A model generated the notes under the pieces. It had not been told where the DNA came from. It did no database searches and was given only the letters and a program-made list of their open reading frames with translations. From NCBI RefSeq assembly GCF_012933545.1, contig NZ_JAADJU010000003.1, positions 1 to 64,000 on the forward strand: a stretch of DNA of 64,000 nucleotides, given 5' to 3'. The translations under genes and the position numbers were made by a program. Source of the stretch: Rouxiella aceris (GTDB lineage Bacteria; Pseudomonadota; Gammaproteobacteria; Enterobacterales; Enterobacteriaceae). Positions 27,688 through 37,622 of the stretch are shown piece after piece. Positions within the stretch are counted from its first letter, which is position 1. Every line of letters starts with the position of its first letter.

Positions 27688-29447
27688 ACCATCATCTCCC
27701 CGGGGTTTTTCAGATAGCGATCGCGGATCGCTTCCGCAGCTTTAAAGGCCAGCGCCCCTACGGTGCCCGTCGGGTTGTAGCCCGGATTTTGCGGGAATGC
27801 CGAAGCGCCCACCACAAACAGGTTTGGCACATTCCACACCTGCAGATATTTATTCACCGAACTGGTCGCAGGATCGGCACCCATCACAAAACCGCCGCAA
27901 ACGTGAGAGGACTGGTAAGGAGTACCGTTCCAGTGGCCTTTGGTGGGGTTTTGCACATACTGGCGCGGATTCATCGCCTTGGCGATTTCTCCCACTTTAT
28001 TGGTACAGTACTGTGCCATCTTGAGATCATTCTGTGGGAAGTCGAAGGTGACGCGCAGCAACGGACGGCCCAATGGATCCTTATAGGTCGGATCGAGAGA
28101 CAGATAGTTGGTGCGGATAGTGTAACTGCTGGCTTCACATCCAATGGACATGGAGCTGAGATAGTTTTTCACCGTCGCCTGTTTCCACTCTTTGCCCCAT
28201 TTTGGTGTTCCCGGCGGCACCGGACGATAGCCAATTGGTGCCGCTCCGATTGGCGTGACGCGAATACTGCCGCCGCCAAAAAAGCCCAGCCCGCTGTGGT
28301 CAAAGTTATCGTTATTAAACTCATCGATGCCCATTCCGATGGCCCCGGCCCCAATAAAGGGATTAAAGTTTTTATCATCAAAAAACAGCTGCACGCCGTT
28401 GGCGGTCTGGTAGGCGTAGTTGCGGCCGGTCGTGCCGCTATTGGTCACCGGATCGTAAGGCTTGCCAATGCCGGAAAGCAGCATCAGGCGCACGTTTTCA
28501 AAGGTATAGGCACTGACCACCACCAGCTCGGCAGGTTGTTCCCACTCGTCGCCGGAGGAGTCGATATAGATCACCCCGGTGGCTTTTTTGCCGCTGGCAT
28601 CCATCACCACTTTCATAACTTCACAACTGGTGCGTGCTTCAAAATTATCTTTGCGGATCAATGCCGGTAACACGGTGGTGATGGCGCTGGCTTTTGAATA
28701 GTTGGCACAGCCGTAGTTGGTGCAAAAACCGCAAAAGGTACAGGGACCCATTTTGACGCCGAGGGGATTGGTATAGGCCTCGGAAAGCAGCGAAGAGGGC
28801 ACCGGAAAGGGTTTGTAGCCCATATTGCGCGCCGCTTCGGCGAACAAGGTCGGGCCATAGGGTTGGTCCATCGGTCGGGTGGGGTATTCAATAGAGCGCA
28901 TGCCTTCAAACGGGTTACCACCTTCGCGATGCTCGCCGTTAACGTTGGAGGCTTTGCCCGATACGCCGGCCAGACGCTCAAAGGCGGCATAGTGCGGTTC
29001 CATTTCCGACCAGTCGGTGCCCCAGTCTTGCAGCACCAATTCGGCGGGCATCTCTTTGGCCCCGTACTTTTCCAGCAGATAGCTGCGCAGGCGGAATTCT
29101 TGCGGTTGAAAGCGGAAGGTGATCCCCGCCCAGTGGTTACCCGCGCCGCCGGTACCGTTGCCAGGGTGGAATGAGCCCCACTCACGCATCGGCAGCGCGG
29201 TTTGCGACGGGTTATTGCGGATGGTGATGGTATTTTGCCGGTTGCGCAGCATCAGTTCTTCCCGGCTGTTATAGCGCAGTTCATCCGTGATGGTGGCAAC
29301 ATTAAAATCACGCGCCGTATCGCGCCACGGGCCGCGTTCAATCGCCACCACGTCCAGCCCGGCTTCGGTCAGTTCATGGGCAATAATTGATCCGGCCCAG
29401 CCGAGACCAATCACGACCACATCGGTTTTAGGGAGTTTCTTTGCCAT
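27684..29447 (-). CDS. Gluconate 2-dehydrogenase-type flavoprotein (GMC oxidoreductase)
   Basis: FAD-containing catalytic subunit, oxidising gluconate to 2-ketogluconate, or 2-ketogluconate to 2,5-diketogluconate, in the periplasm. The 587 aa begin MAKKLPKTDVVVIGLGWAGS, with the dinucleotide-binding GxGxxG motif and ERGP at the end of the second strand. A cysteine group CTFCGFCTNYGC lies near residue 240, as in this family, and HVCGGFVMG and FPQNPGYNPTGTVGALA near the C-terminus are GMC signatures. I chose ATG at 29447 rather than an upstream frame start, as it gives the usual N-terminus. The exact substrate cannot be told from sequence. Confidence 0.88.
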   Translation of the reverse strand: MAKKLPKTDVVVIGLGWAGSIIAHELTEAGLDVVAIERGPWRDTARDFNVATITDELRYNSREELMLRNRQNTITIRNNPSQTALPMREWGSFHPGNGTGGAGNHWAGITFRFQPQEFRLRSYLLEKYGAKEMPAELVLQDWGTDWSEMEPHYAAFERLAGVSGKASNVNGEHREGGNPFEGMRSIEYPTRPMDQPYGPTLFAEAARNMGYKPFPVPSSLLSEAYTNPLGVKMGPCTFCGFCTNYGCANYSKASAITTVLPALIRKDNFEARTSCEVMKVVMDASGKKATGVIYIDSSGDEWEQPAELVVVSAYTFENVRLMLLSGIGKPYDPVTNSGTTGRNYAYQTANGVQLFFDDKNFNPFIGAGAIGMGIDEFNNDNFDHSGLGFFGGGSIRVTPIGAAPIGYRPVPPGTPKWGKEWKQATVKNYLSSMSIGCEASSYTIRTNYLSLDPTYKDPLGRPLLRVTFDFPQNDLKMAQYCTNKVGEIAKAMNPRQYVQNPTKGHWNGTPYQSSHVCGGFVMGADPATSSVNKYLQVWNVPNLFVVGASAFPQNPGYNPTGTVGALAFKAAEAIRDRYLKNPGEMMV

Positions 29448-29463
29448 AATAATTTTTCCGCCG

Positions 29464-30234
29464 TTAGCTTTTCGCGATCTTCCAGGCATCTCCACCGGAG
29501 ATACTTAAAGGTTCCAAATCCAGTTTCTGATTATGCTTACCGATATATTCGCGGTAGTCATAGCGCGCACCGGGGAAACCAAGCATTTTCCAGGAGACCA
29601 TATTGCGGTTGCCGCCGTAGATGGGATCGGCAAAGAAACCTTCCATGGTGTTTTTCAGCACGATGGCGAAAAACAGTTTTCCGTCGATTTGGTGTTTGAA
29701 CCTTGGCTGGTCGAGCGCGATTTTGCCGTTTTCCAGGCCGCTGAGCACCTCGTCCTGCTGTTCGCCGGCGAGATCTTTAAAGGATTTCTTGTAGGTGGAT
29801 TGACTGTACTCTTCCAGCGCCGCCAGACCGAGACGATAACGCTGCTGTGGAACCAACGGTGACTGATCGCCCTGTTCCGGGGTTCCCGGCTGGAAGGGGC
29901 CTTGCATATATAAACGTTCGAAAGTGCCATAAAAACCGGCCAGTTGACGGTCGATAAATACTGCACAGCCCGCCTCTTTACCCCCGATGCTCAGGTTATC
30001 GGCGGGTACCAGCCGGTCAACAATGGCTTCCACGGTGGCGGCTTCCGCATCGTTAAAAAATACCCAGCCATCACTGTCAATCTGTGGTGGCGGACTGTTA
30101 TCGAAAGGGCTCCAGACCGGGGTGCCTTTCAGACTGACGGCGTTGGCGGCTTTTGCCGCACCGAGCACCGCCGAGGCGGCTGAAAATGAGAGAATTTGCC
30201 GACGCGTCACGCCTGGCAAGGTTTTTTTGCTCAT
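29464..30234 (-). CDS. Gluconate 2-dehydrogenase subunit 3 (gamma)
   Basis: Small partner of the flavin subunit, carried to the periplasm with it by the Tat system. The twin-arginine signal VTRRQILSFSAASAVLGAAKA is at residues 9-29. The flavin subunit has no leader of its own, so it is probably exported by hitch-hiking. 256 aa. First gene of the three-gene operon; GGGGAA lies just before the ATG. No regulator is encoded adjacent. Confidence 0.88.
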   Translation of the reverse strand: MSKKTLPGVTRRQILSFSAASAVLGAAKAANAVSLKGTPVWSPFDNSPPPQIDSDGWVFFNDAEAATVEAIVDRLVPADNLSIGGKEAGCAVFIDRQLAGFYGTFERLYMQGPFQPGTPEQGDQSPLVPQQRYRLGLAALEEYSQSTYKKSFKDLAGEQQDEVLSGLENGKIALDQPRFKHQIDGKLFFAIVLKNTMEGFFADPIYGGNRNMVSWKMLGFPGARYDYREYIGKHNQKLDLEPLSISGGDAWKIAKS

Positions 30235-30713
30235 CAATGTTCCCCTGTTATGTACTGCTTGCTGGGTTCTGGATTGTCACCAGGCCGCAACCCCATTGGG
30301 TGGCGTCATCCTGCAATATGACTTAACAAGGATAGAATGCTTTTTAATGTAAATGGAATGTATATTTTTGTTATGTAGATGTATTGGAGGCGTTTTCGCG
30401 CCTTTTTCAAGTGTCTATTGCCAGCTTATCTCTCTGCCGAAATATGGAATAATTAGCTGTAAAACCATTTTAAATTAGTGGGTTATTGATTATTTCCCTT
30501 AGGGCTGACGAGGGTGACCGCAAGGCCGGAGGCTGCCATTCCTCACCAGCAAAAACCACACAAATTGCAACAGATTTGTCAGGCAAATGACGCAGCAACA
30601 GGCCAATTAAGGCGGCGAGACTTGAATTTTTGGCTCCGTCCGTTAAGATCGCTGCTTACTGGTTGAATGTGAAAATTATGACGGATGTCTCGGTAAAATT
30701 TTTTAAAATAAGA
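30235..30713. other. Divergent intergenic region between gluconate dehydrogenase and ychO
   Basis: About 480 bases that must hold promoters for both directions. The left part (30310-30490) is AT-rich; the right part contains GC-rich short inverted stretches (CCGCAAGGCCGGAGG around 30520). I see no confident operator, RNA gene or coding frame. Confidence 0.4.
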
Positions 30714-32171
30714 ATGGTAAAAAGAAGTTCACTGGCACTCGCAGTGGGCTGCGGCTTAAGCTGCACATTTTTCACCAACAGTGCCAGCGCGTTGGTTGTC
30801 CCCGAAGTCGATTACGCCGCCCCGGCTTCCGCCAGTAACTCCCCCTTCAACCTCGGGTCCGCGCAACCTGCCGCCAACGCTTTACCCGATCTGGGCAGTT
30901 CGCTAACGCGCGGGCAGCCGACTCCGACCGACGCATTTGCTACTCAGGTGGCGAAGGCGCTCAAGCAGTTTGGAGAAAACAGCAGCAGCAGTAGCGACGA
31001 TCCCTTAAGAGTGCAGGCCGAAACCCTGGCGTTGCAGCAGGCGGCGCGACTGGTCACGCAGACCACCACCAGCCTGCTTTCACCGCTGGGCAGCACCACC
31101 ATGAATATCAATGTCAGCGGCGGCAATTTTAGTGGCAGTTCTGCCGCCTTGCTGAGTCCGCTTTATAGCTCAAAAAGCTGGCTGACTTACAGCCAGTTTG
31201 GCATTGAACATAGCGATGCGGCGGATATCGGTAATTTTGGCCTCGGGCAACGTTGGTCGCACGGCAATTGGCTGCTGGGATACAACGCCTTTGTGGATAA
31301 TGACTTTAATCGCGATCTGCGTCGCGCCAGTTTCGGTGCCGAGGCCTGGACCGATTATCTGCATTTTTCTGCCAACTATTATCAGCCGTTATCGGGGTTC
31401 AGGCCGCAATCGCCGGGCGCTGCCATGATGCAACGTCAAGCTGCCGGTTATGATATCCGTACCCGGGCCTATTTGCCTTTCTATCGACAGTTGGGGGCCA
31501 CGCTAAGCTATGAACAGTATCGCGGTGACCGTGTCGATCTGTTTGGTGATGGCAACTATCAGAGTAATCCCTCGGCGCTCTCCCTGGGTGTCAACTATAC
31601 GCCGGTGCCGCTTTTTACCCTCAGTGCCGAACGTCAGCAGGGGCAGAGCGGTGATAATCAGGATCTGTTACAGCTGTCACTGACCTATAAACTGGGCGTT
31701 CCCCTGAGCCAACAGCTCTCACCCGACTATGTGGCCGATGCGCATTCCCTGCGCGGCAGCCGCCTGGATGCCGTCGATCGTAATAATATTCCGGTACTGG
31801 CGTTCCGGCAGCGTAAAACCCTGTTGGTATTTCTGGCCACGCCGCCGTGGCGGCTGCAACCCGGGGAGAGTCTGCCGCTCAAGTTGGATATCCGCGCGCT
31901 AAATAAAATTCAGGCATTAAGCTGGCAGGGGGATACTCAGGCACTGAGCCTGACGGCGGCCAAAAATAACAGCGACCCTAACGGCTGGTCGGTGATTGTA
32001 CCGCCGTGGGACAGTACCCCCGGGGCCAGCAACAGTTATCGTTTGTCGGTGACCGCCGTCGACAGCAAACAGCAGCATGTGACCTCGAACTGGATCACCC
32101 TGAATGTTACGCCGCCGTTAAGTGCCGTGCTTGCCCCTCAGGGCTACGATTTTAGCCACCCGCAGGGTTAA
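30714..32171 (+). CDS. ychO: YchO-like inverse-autotransporter beta-domain protein
   Basis: Outer-membrane protein related to the beta-barrel domain of intimin and invasin; E. coli YchO is linked to adhesion and membrane integrity. From ATG 30714 the protein has 485 aa, with a signal peptide ending NSASA. The barrel section includes [21 protein letters not shown] and [20 protein letters not shown], very close to E. coli YchO, followed by an Ig-like C-terminal domain ([14 protein letters not shown]). ATG 30678 is an alternative start. It converges on narL, as in E. coli, and the two stops overlap by four bases. Confidence 0.88.
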   Translation: MVKRSSLALAVGCGLSCTFFTNSASALVVPEVDYAAPASASNSPFNLGSAQPAANALPDLGSSLTRGQPTPTDAFATQVAKALKQFGENSSSSSDDPLRVQAETLALQQAARLVTQTTTSLLSPLGSTTMNINVSGGNFSGSSAALLSPLYSSKSWLTYSQFGIEHSDAADIGNFGLGQRWSHGNWLLGYNAFVDNDFNRDLRRASFGAEAWTDYLHFSANYYQPLSGFRPQSPGAAMMQRQAAGYDIRTRAYLPFYRQLGATLSYEQYRGDRVDLFGDGNYQSNPSALSLGVNYTPVPLFTLSAERQQGQSGDNQDLLQLSLTYKLGVPLSQQLSPDYVADAHSLRGSRLDAVDRNNIPVLAFRQRKTLLVFLATPPWRLQPGESLPLKLDIRALNKIQALSWQGDTQALSLTAAKNNSDPNGWSVIVPPWDSTPGASNSYRLSVTAVDSKQQHVTSNWITLNVTPPLSAVLAPQGYDFSHPQG

Positions 32172-32815
32172 AGGTGGTTACTTTGCAGCACCCATACCGC
32201 GGCTTCAACGCGGGATTTTAAGCGCATTTTTTTCAGCAAATGTTTGACGTGTACTTTGACGGTACTTTCAGTGATATTCAGGCGGCGGGCAATCATCTTG
32301 TTCGGCAGTCCTTCCGCAATCAGTTTGATAATATCGCGCTCGCGAGGAGTCAATGACTGAATATCGCGGTCATTGCCGGGACGGTTTTCGCGCAGGCTGG
32401 CTGCCAGTATCGGCGTCAGGGCTTCACTCAGTACCATTTTGCCCGCCGCTGCCTGGCGCAGAGAAACCAGCAGATCTTCCGGCTCCATATCTTTGAGCAG
32501 GTAGCCATCGGCACCGCGCTTCAGGGCGGTCACCACGTCATCTTCATTATTGGAAACGCTAAACACGATAATGCGCCCCGACAACGCCGTCTGGCGCATT
32601 TTGTCCAGCGTATCGAGACCATTCATCCCCGGCATATTCAAATCCAGTAAAATCAGATCCGGGTCGAGCTGGGTTGCCATCTCGACGCCCTGTTCGCCGT
32701 TGCTGGCTTCGCCGATAACCTGCAGGCTGGCATCCAGCGCAATCAGCTGTTTAACGCCGTTGCGTAGCATCGGATGGTCGTCAATCAAAAGAATGGTCGA
32801 GGGCGTATCACTCAT
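32168..32815 (-). CDS. narL: Nitrate/nitrite response regulator NarL
   Basis: Two-component regulator that activates narGHJI and narK in nitrate. It has 215 aa (E. coli 216): a receiver domain with phospho-acceptor aspartate in [13 protein letters not shown], and a LuxR-type helix-turn-helix in [20 protein letters not shown] and [18 protein letters not shown] chose ATG 32815, four bases into the narX stop; a longer frame upstream lies wholly within narX. Its probable targets here are the 7-2-7 sites at 2576 and 34671. Confidence 0.96.
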   Translation of the reverse strand: MSDTPSTILLIDDHPMLRNGVKQLIALDASLQVIGEASNGEQGVEMATQLDPDLILLDLNMPGMNGLDTLDKMRQTALSGRIIVFSVSNNEDDVVTALKRGADGYLLKDMEPEDLLVSLRQAAAGKMVLSEALTPILAASLRENRPGNDRDIQSLTPRERDIIKLIAEGLPNKMIARRLNITESTVKVHVKHLLKKMRLKSRVEAAVWVLQSNHL

Positions 32816-34611
32816 ACTTGCTCCTGAGAAGTAAAGGGGAGGGGTTTGGGGTGAAAATGGACCTTGACCCGGGTACCACCACTGGCTCTGGCCAGGATCT
32901 GGCATTCCCCCTGTAAGCTGTTGGCACGGTCTTGCATAATGATCAACCCATAGTGATGTTGACGGCTGGTTTCTGCCGGCAGGCCGCAGCCATTATCTAC
33001 GATCTCCATCTGTATCTGGTCATTTTCGCAATACAGACTGAGCGCCACTTCGCTGGCAGCGGCATGCTTATAAATATTGTTTAGCGCCTCGCGGGCAATA
33101 TGCAGCAAATGCACGCCCTGGCTGGCCGAGACCGCACGCGGCGGCAGCTGATAATCAAAACTAATGGCGAATCCCAGGCGCTGAGAAAACTCATCGACGG
33201 TATGTTGCAGTGCCGAGTGCAGTCCTGGTGTAGTGAGTTTGAGGCGAAAGGTGGTCAGTAGTTCACGCAACTGGCGATAGGCGGTATTGAGCTCCTCGCG
33301 CATTTGCCGGATCAATTCACGGCTTTCTTCACTTTGCGGCGGGGCCTGCATTTGCAGGCAGGCCACCTGGATCTTTAAGCAGGAGAGCGACTGAGCCAGC
33401 GAGTCATGCAATTCACGGGCAATAGTGGCGCGCTCTTCCATCAGCATCAATTGCTGCTGATTGTCGGTCTGACGATCGAGGGTCAGTGCGCTGGTCAGCT
33501 GTTCCAGCAGGGTACTGATCAACTGCTGATGATCGGCACTCAGGTTCTCTCCCTGCGGCAGTTGCGCCAGCAACAAGCCACAATTTTCACTGCCATCATG
33601 CAGACTCCAGCTAAGGGATTCGCTGGTATCACTGGCGGCAAGGGGGGCGGCATCTCCCAGCAACAGTCGCTCTTTCAGCGGTTTTTGACTGTCAATGGCC
33701 TGAAAAAATTCGGCACTGTTATTTTCATACAGGCGCATTTGGATCGCCCGCAGCGGCGTCAGGCTCTGCAACTCATTCAGCACCGGTTGCAGTTTTTGTG
33801 CCAGCGACTGGTTGGTATGCAACCGCTGACTAACGCGATACAGAAAGTCCAATACCTGATTTTTTTGCCGCAGGCTGGCGGTTTTCTCTTCGACGCGCTG
33901 TGCCAGATTGTCGATCATCTCTGCCAGTGCCGTCGACATGCTGTTTAACGATTCCCCCAACACATCCATCTCATTGCTGGCCTGTGGATTTTTGCTGACC
34001 GCACGCGGGTAACGCTGGCTAAAATCACCGTGAGTAATGGCTTTGGCCTGCGCCAATAATCGACGCCAGGGGCGATGTAAGCGCAAACGCAAAAAGTAGA
34101 TCGTCAAACCCAATACCAGCAGGGTCAATGCGCTGAAAGCAGCCTGTACGCTGGCGATCAGTGCCAGATGATATTCGGTTTTATGATCGAGGGCGGCGAC
34201 CAGGTCATCCAGTTGACGGACAAACTCCACCACTGCCGTTTTCGCCTGTTGTGGCTGCTGTGCCTGTTGCAATTGCGGTTTTAGCGAGTGCTGCCAAAAC
34301 GCCTGCATCTCGGCATATTGCGCTTGCAAGCCTTCCTGGTTGATGGCCTTGGACAACTCAGCGCTGTTCTGGTCAGCTTCAATTTGCCGCAGCAGAGTAT
34401 CTTGCTGGGCAGTCAACGGCAGGGATGCCAGTAAACGGTAGCTCTGCATGCGCAGTGAACCGGCTTTGTTGATGGCATGGGCGTTGCCCTGAATACTTTG
34501 CGCCATCCAGGAAGCAATGCTCATGCCCACAATGCCGAGTGATCCTAAAAGGAGCATCAGCAGGGTGATTTGTTTTACCAGTGAAAGTCGGTTAAGGGCA
34601 GAATTAATCAT
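32812..34611 (-). CDS. narX: Nitrate/nitrite sensor kinase NarX
   Basis: Inner-membrane histidine kinase of the HPK7 class that phosphorylates NarL. It has 599 aa (E. coli 598): a membrane span, a periplasmic sensor with the P-box [18 protein letters not shown], a second span near residue 160, HAMP, a central GAF-like module, then the dimerisation helix with [18 protein letters not shown] (phospho-histidine) and ATPase motif [15 protein letters not shown] lies five bases before the ATG at 34611. Forms an operon with narL. Confidence 0.95.
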   Translation of the reverse strand: MINSALNRLSLVKQITLLMLLLGSLGIVGMSIASWMAQSIQGNAHAINKAGSLRMQSYRLLASLPLTAQQDTLLRQIEADQNSAELSKAINQEGLQAQYAEMQAFWQHSLKPQLQQAQQPQQAKTAVVEFVRQLDDLVAALDHKTEYHLALIASVQAAFSALTLLVLGLTIYFLRLRLHRPWRRLLAQAKAITHGDFSQRYPRAVSKNPQASNEMDVLGESLNSMSTALAEMIDNLAQRVEEKTASLRQKNQVLDFLYRVSQRLHTNQSLAQKLQPVLNELQSLTPLRAIQMRLYENNSAEFFQAIDSQKPLKERLLLGDAAPLAASDTSESLSWSLHDGSENCGLLLAQLPQGENLSADHQQLISTLLEQLTSALTLDRQTDNQQQLMLMEERATIARELHDSLAQSLSCLKIQVACLQMQAPPQSEESRELIRQMREELNTAYRQLRELLTTFRLKLTTPGLHSALQHTVDEFSQRLGFAISFDYQLPPRAVSASQGVHLLHIAREALNNIYKHAAASEVALSLYCENDQIQMEIVDNGCGLPAETSRQHHYGLIIMQDRANSLQGECQILARASGGTRVKVHFHPKPLPFTSQEQV

Positions 34612-34670
34612 AGTCTCCGTCCGCAGTTGGCTGCTAGGCGCATTTTTTATCATCTTGGGGTGGAACCCTA

Positions 34671-34686
34671 TACCTACAAAGTAGTA
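34671..34686. promoter_or_regulatory. NarL/NarP 7-2-7 site upstream of narX
   Basis: TACCTAC-AA-AGTAGTA is an inverted heptamer pair matching the NarL consensus at 6 of 7 in each arm. It is 60 bases upstream of the narX start and about 160 bases from the narK FNR box, so it could serve narXL autoregulation or narK. Confidence 0.6.
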
Positions 34687-34835
34687 ACCCTTAATAGTCA
34701 CAGTCGCGGCGAAGGAAATCATCGCGGGAAAATTTTCATATTAATATTCTGAATACTCTGCTTTTTATTTCATCCCGGCAACTACTCCCTAGGGAGAGTG
34801 TGGCTTTAGGGGGGGTAAAATTACCCACAATGACG

Positions 34836-34849
34836 TTGATGCATATCAA
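34836..34849. promoter_or_regulatory. FNR box of the narK promoter
   Basis: TTGAT-GCAT-ATCAA is a perfect FNR palindrome centred at 34842.5. CATAAG at 34870-34875 fits the -10 position for a box centred at -41.5, giving a start near 34884. A weaker NarL-like pair, TACTCCC-TA-GGGAGAG, lies at 34783-34798. Together they predict anaerobic, nitrate-stimulated transcription, as for E. coli narK. Confidence 0.75.
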
Positions 34850-34918
34850 GATGTACGCAGTGTCCTCTCCATAAGGTGCATGTCAATTATACTTTTACTT
34901 TATGAGTTTGAGGTCAAC

Positions 34919-36313
34919 GTGACGGAAAATACATCAGTTCGCCAGGCGAAAAACCCGAAGGTATTACAAGACTGGAGACCAGAAGATCCGGCATTCTGGA
35001 ATACCCAGGGGCAAAAAATAGCACGTCGAAATTTATGGATCTCGGTGCCTTGTTTATTATTGGGTTTTTGCGTGTGGATGTTATTTAGCACCGTCGCGGT
35101 AAACCTCAATAAAATGGGTTTTAATTTCACCACCGAACAGCTGTTTATGATGACCGCTATCCCTTCGGTGTCCGGCGCCATTTTGCGGGTGCCGTACTCG
35201 TTTATGATCCCGCTGTTTGGCGGTCGCCGCTGGACGGCAATCAGTACCCTTTTTCTGTTGTTGCCCTGTCTGTGGCTGGGCTTTGCAGTGCAGGATACCG
35301 CAACCTCCTACCATACCTTTCTGATCATCGCCCTGCTGTGTGGTTTTGGTGGCGCCAACTTTGCCTCCAGTATGGCCAATATCAGCTTCTTTTTCCCCCG
35401 AGCACAACAGGGTGGTGCACTGGGGATTAACGGTGGACTGGGAAATCTTGGTGTCAGCGTGATGCAGCTGGTTGCGCCGCTGGTGGTCTCGGTGGCCATT
35501 TTCGGGCTGTTTGTGCCGGGAGCGGCAGGCCGGACTTTCTGGCTGGAAAATGCAGCCTGGATCTGGGTGCCATTTCTGCTGGTCACCGCGCTGGCTGCCT
35601 GGTTTGGCATGAATGATATTGCCTCGTCCAAAGCGTCAATCCGCCAACAACTGCCGGTGCTAAAGCGCGGGCATCTATGGGTGATGAGTGTGCTTTATCT
35701 GGCGGCTTTCGGTTCGTTTATCGGTTTTTCCGCCGGATTTGCCATGCTGACCAAAACCCAGTTTCCACAGGTGGAGTTTATGCATTACGCCTTCTTCGGG
35801 CCGTTTATCGGCGCGCTGGCGCGATCTTTTGGCGGGATACTCTCTGATAAACTCGGCGGCGTCAGAGTGACCCTGGTCAACTATATGCTGATGGCAGTAT
35901 TTGCCGCCTTGCTGTTCCTGACATTGCCGGTGAACGGGCAGGGCGGCAATTTTATCGCCTTTTTCACCCTGTTTATGCTGCTGTTTTTGACGGCAGGGCT
36001 GGGCAGCGGTTCAACCTATCAAATGATTGCGTTGATCTTTCGCCAGTTAACCGCTGAAAAGGCGCTGGCACAAGGGGCTACGGTGGAAAGCGCGCAGCGT
36101 GAGGCGGTAACCGATACCGCCGCCGCGCTCGGTTTTATTTCCTCGATTGGCGCGATTGGCGGTTTCTTTATTCCCCGGGCGTTTGGCATGTCGCTGGCGT
36201 TAACCGGTTCGCCGGAAGGGGCGATGAAAGTCTTCCTGCTGTTTTATATTGTGTGTGCGCTGATCACCTGGTGGTGTTACGGACGCAAAGGCAGCCTGCA
36301 GATGAAACCGTAA
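34919..36313 (+). CDS. narK: Nitrate/nitrite antiporter NarK
   Basis: Major-facilitator protein exchanging nitrate for nitrite at the inner membrane. From GTG 34919 it has 464 aa (E. coli 463), with DWRPEDPAFWNTQGQKIA at the start, about 12 spans, and the two nitrate-signature segments GGLGNLGVSVMQ and GFISSIGAIGGFFIP. AGGTC stands before the GTG. An ATG at 34880 would lie upstream of the predicted transcription start, so it is rejected. Divergent from narXL, as in E. coli, but narGHJI does not follow. Confidence 0.95.
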   Translation: MTENTSVRQAKNPKVLQDWRPEDPAFWNTQGQKIARRNLWISVPCLLLGFCVWMLFSTVAVNLNKMGFNFTTEQLFMMTAIPSVSGAILRVPYSFMIPLFGGRRWTAISTLFLLLPCLWLGFAVQDTATSYHTFLIIALLCGFGGANFASSMANISFFFPRAQQGGALGINGGLGNLGVSVMQLVAPLVVSVAIFGLFVPGAAGRTFWLENAAWIWVPFLLVTALAAWFGMNDIASSKASIRQQLPVLKRGHLWVMSVLYLAAFGSFIGFSAGFAMLTKTQFPQVEFMHYAFFGPFIGALARSFGGILSDKLGGVRVTLVNYMLMAVFAALLFLTLPVNGQGGNFIAFFTLFMLLFLTAGLGSGSTYQMIALIFRQLTAEKALAQGATVESAQREAVTDTAAALGFISSIGAIGGFFIPRAFGMSLALTGSPEGAMKVFLLFYIVCALITWWCYGRKGSLQMKP

Positions 36314-36326
36314 AAATAGCCATCCA

Positions 36327-36352
36327 CGCCGGGGGACCAGAGTTCCCCGGTG
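36327..36352 (+). terminator. Hairpin after narK
   Basis: CGCCGGGG and CCCCGGTG form an eight-pair stem (one wobble) with a 10-base loop, 14 bases after the narK stop. No T run follows, so termination here is uncertain. Confidence 0.35.
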
Positions 36353-36430
36353 CTCGCCTTGGCCTTTTCGCAGCAAACTTCTGTTTCCTCTTCCATACTG
36401 ATGGCAAGGTTCTTCCTCTCAAGGATCAGT

Positions 36431-37519
36431 ATGTTTACTCAGCGATTGGTTTTTCCTGCCAGCGTATTGCGCGGTCGTGGCGCGATCAAACATCTCGGTG
36501 CCATGTGCGGGCGTCTGGGACAGCGGGCGCTATTGGTGGGCGGTGCACGGGCGATTGCCAGCGTGGAGCCGCAGGTGGCTGACCAGCTCGATCAACAAAT
36601 GGTCAGCTATCTGGGTGCCGATACGCTCAGCGGTGAGTGTTGCCAGCAGCAGATCGCGCAGTTGGCCGAACGTTTGACGCGGCAGGGAGTCGAGGTGGTG
36701 ATTGCCACCGGTGGCGGGCGAGCGCTGGATACGGCCAAAATCGCCGCAGTCATGTGCAATATTCCGGTAGTGACCTTACCGAGCGTGGCGGCCACCTGTG
36801 CCGCGGTGACGCCGCTGGCGTTTCGCTATCATGCCAACGGCCAGTTTCGCGATATGCTGCCACTGGCCAACGGTCCGGCAGCGGCGGTGATCGATGCCGA
36901 TCTGCTGGTTAATGCCCCGTTGTCCTGGCTGGCCGCCGGGGTCGGCGATACATTGGCCAAATGGTATGAATATCGCGCCATCGCCGATCTGGACAATCTG
37001 TCGGGACTTTCCGGCGTGGCGCGCACCAACAGCGAACTCTGTTATACATTGATTAAACATTTTGCCGCCGACGCCTGTCTGGCGGTACAACAGCGCCAGG
37101 CAAACCGCGCGCTGGAGCAGGTATTAGATGCCATTTTCCTCTATGCCGGGCTGACCTCGATTATGAGCAACGGCGCACATACCGCCGCCGCCCATGCGCT
37201 GTATGAGGGATTTACCGCCTGTGATAAAACTCGCCATATCGCCCACGGTTTGCTGGTGGGATTTGGCAACCTTTGTTTATTGGCACTGGAACAGCGCAGC
37301 GATGACGAACTGCTGGCGGCGATAGCGTTGGCGCGCGCCAGCGCCATCCCGACACATATTGATGAGTTTGCCCCAACACTGAACGAAGCCGAACTGCAGC
37401 AGATTATCGAGCACAGCCTTAACGCAGCAGATATGGCCAATATGCCGTTTGACGTCAACTATCAGCAGATGCGCGAAGCGATAGCTCGCGTCCAGCAGCT
37501 CAGCGGGCCGAAAAGCTGA
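36431..37519 (+). CDS. Iron-containing alcohol dehydrogenase family protein (YbdH/HcxA-like)
   Basis: NAD(P)-dependent oxidoreductase of the glycerol dehydrogenase group; E. coli YbdH (362 aa, the same length) reduces 2-oxo acids. The nucleotide-binding motif ATGGGRALDTAK is near residue 95, LPSVAATCAAVTPL follows, and metal-ligand residues fit GVGDTLAKWYE and HTAAAHALYEG. The second ligand histidine lies in CDKTRHIAHGLLVG. I chose ATG 36431 with AAGGA upstream. Single gene; substrate unknown. Confidence 0.8.
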   Translation: MFTQRLVFPASVLRGRGAIKHLGAMCGRLGQRALLVGGARAIASVEPQVADQLDQQMVSYLGADTLSGECCQQQIAQLAERLTRQGVEVVIATGGGRALDTAKIAAVMCNIPVVTLPSVAATCAAVTPLAFRYHANGQFRDMLPLANGPAAAVIDADLLVNAPLSWLAAGVGDTLAKWYEYRAIADLDNLSGLSGVARTNSELCYTLIKHFAADACLAVQQRQANRALEQVLDAIFLYAGLTSIMSNGAHTAAAHALYEGFTACDKTRHIAHGLLVGFGNLCLLALEQRSDDELLAAIALARASAIPTHIDEFAPTLNEAELQQIIEHSLNAADMANMPFDVNYQQMREAIARVQQLSGPKS

Positions 37520-37622
37520 ATAAGTATTTCCCCTGCGGCCAGTTACCGCCTTTTGTCAAGCCTTGCCCTTGGGCACTTTTTTCGTCGCGGATATCGGTAA
37601 TCAGCAGCGAGGTCAGGTACGG

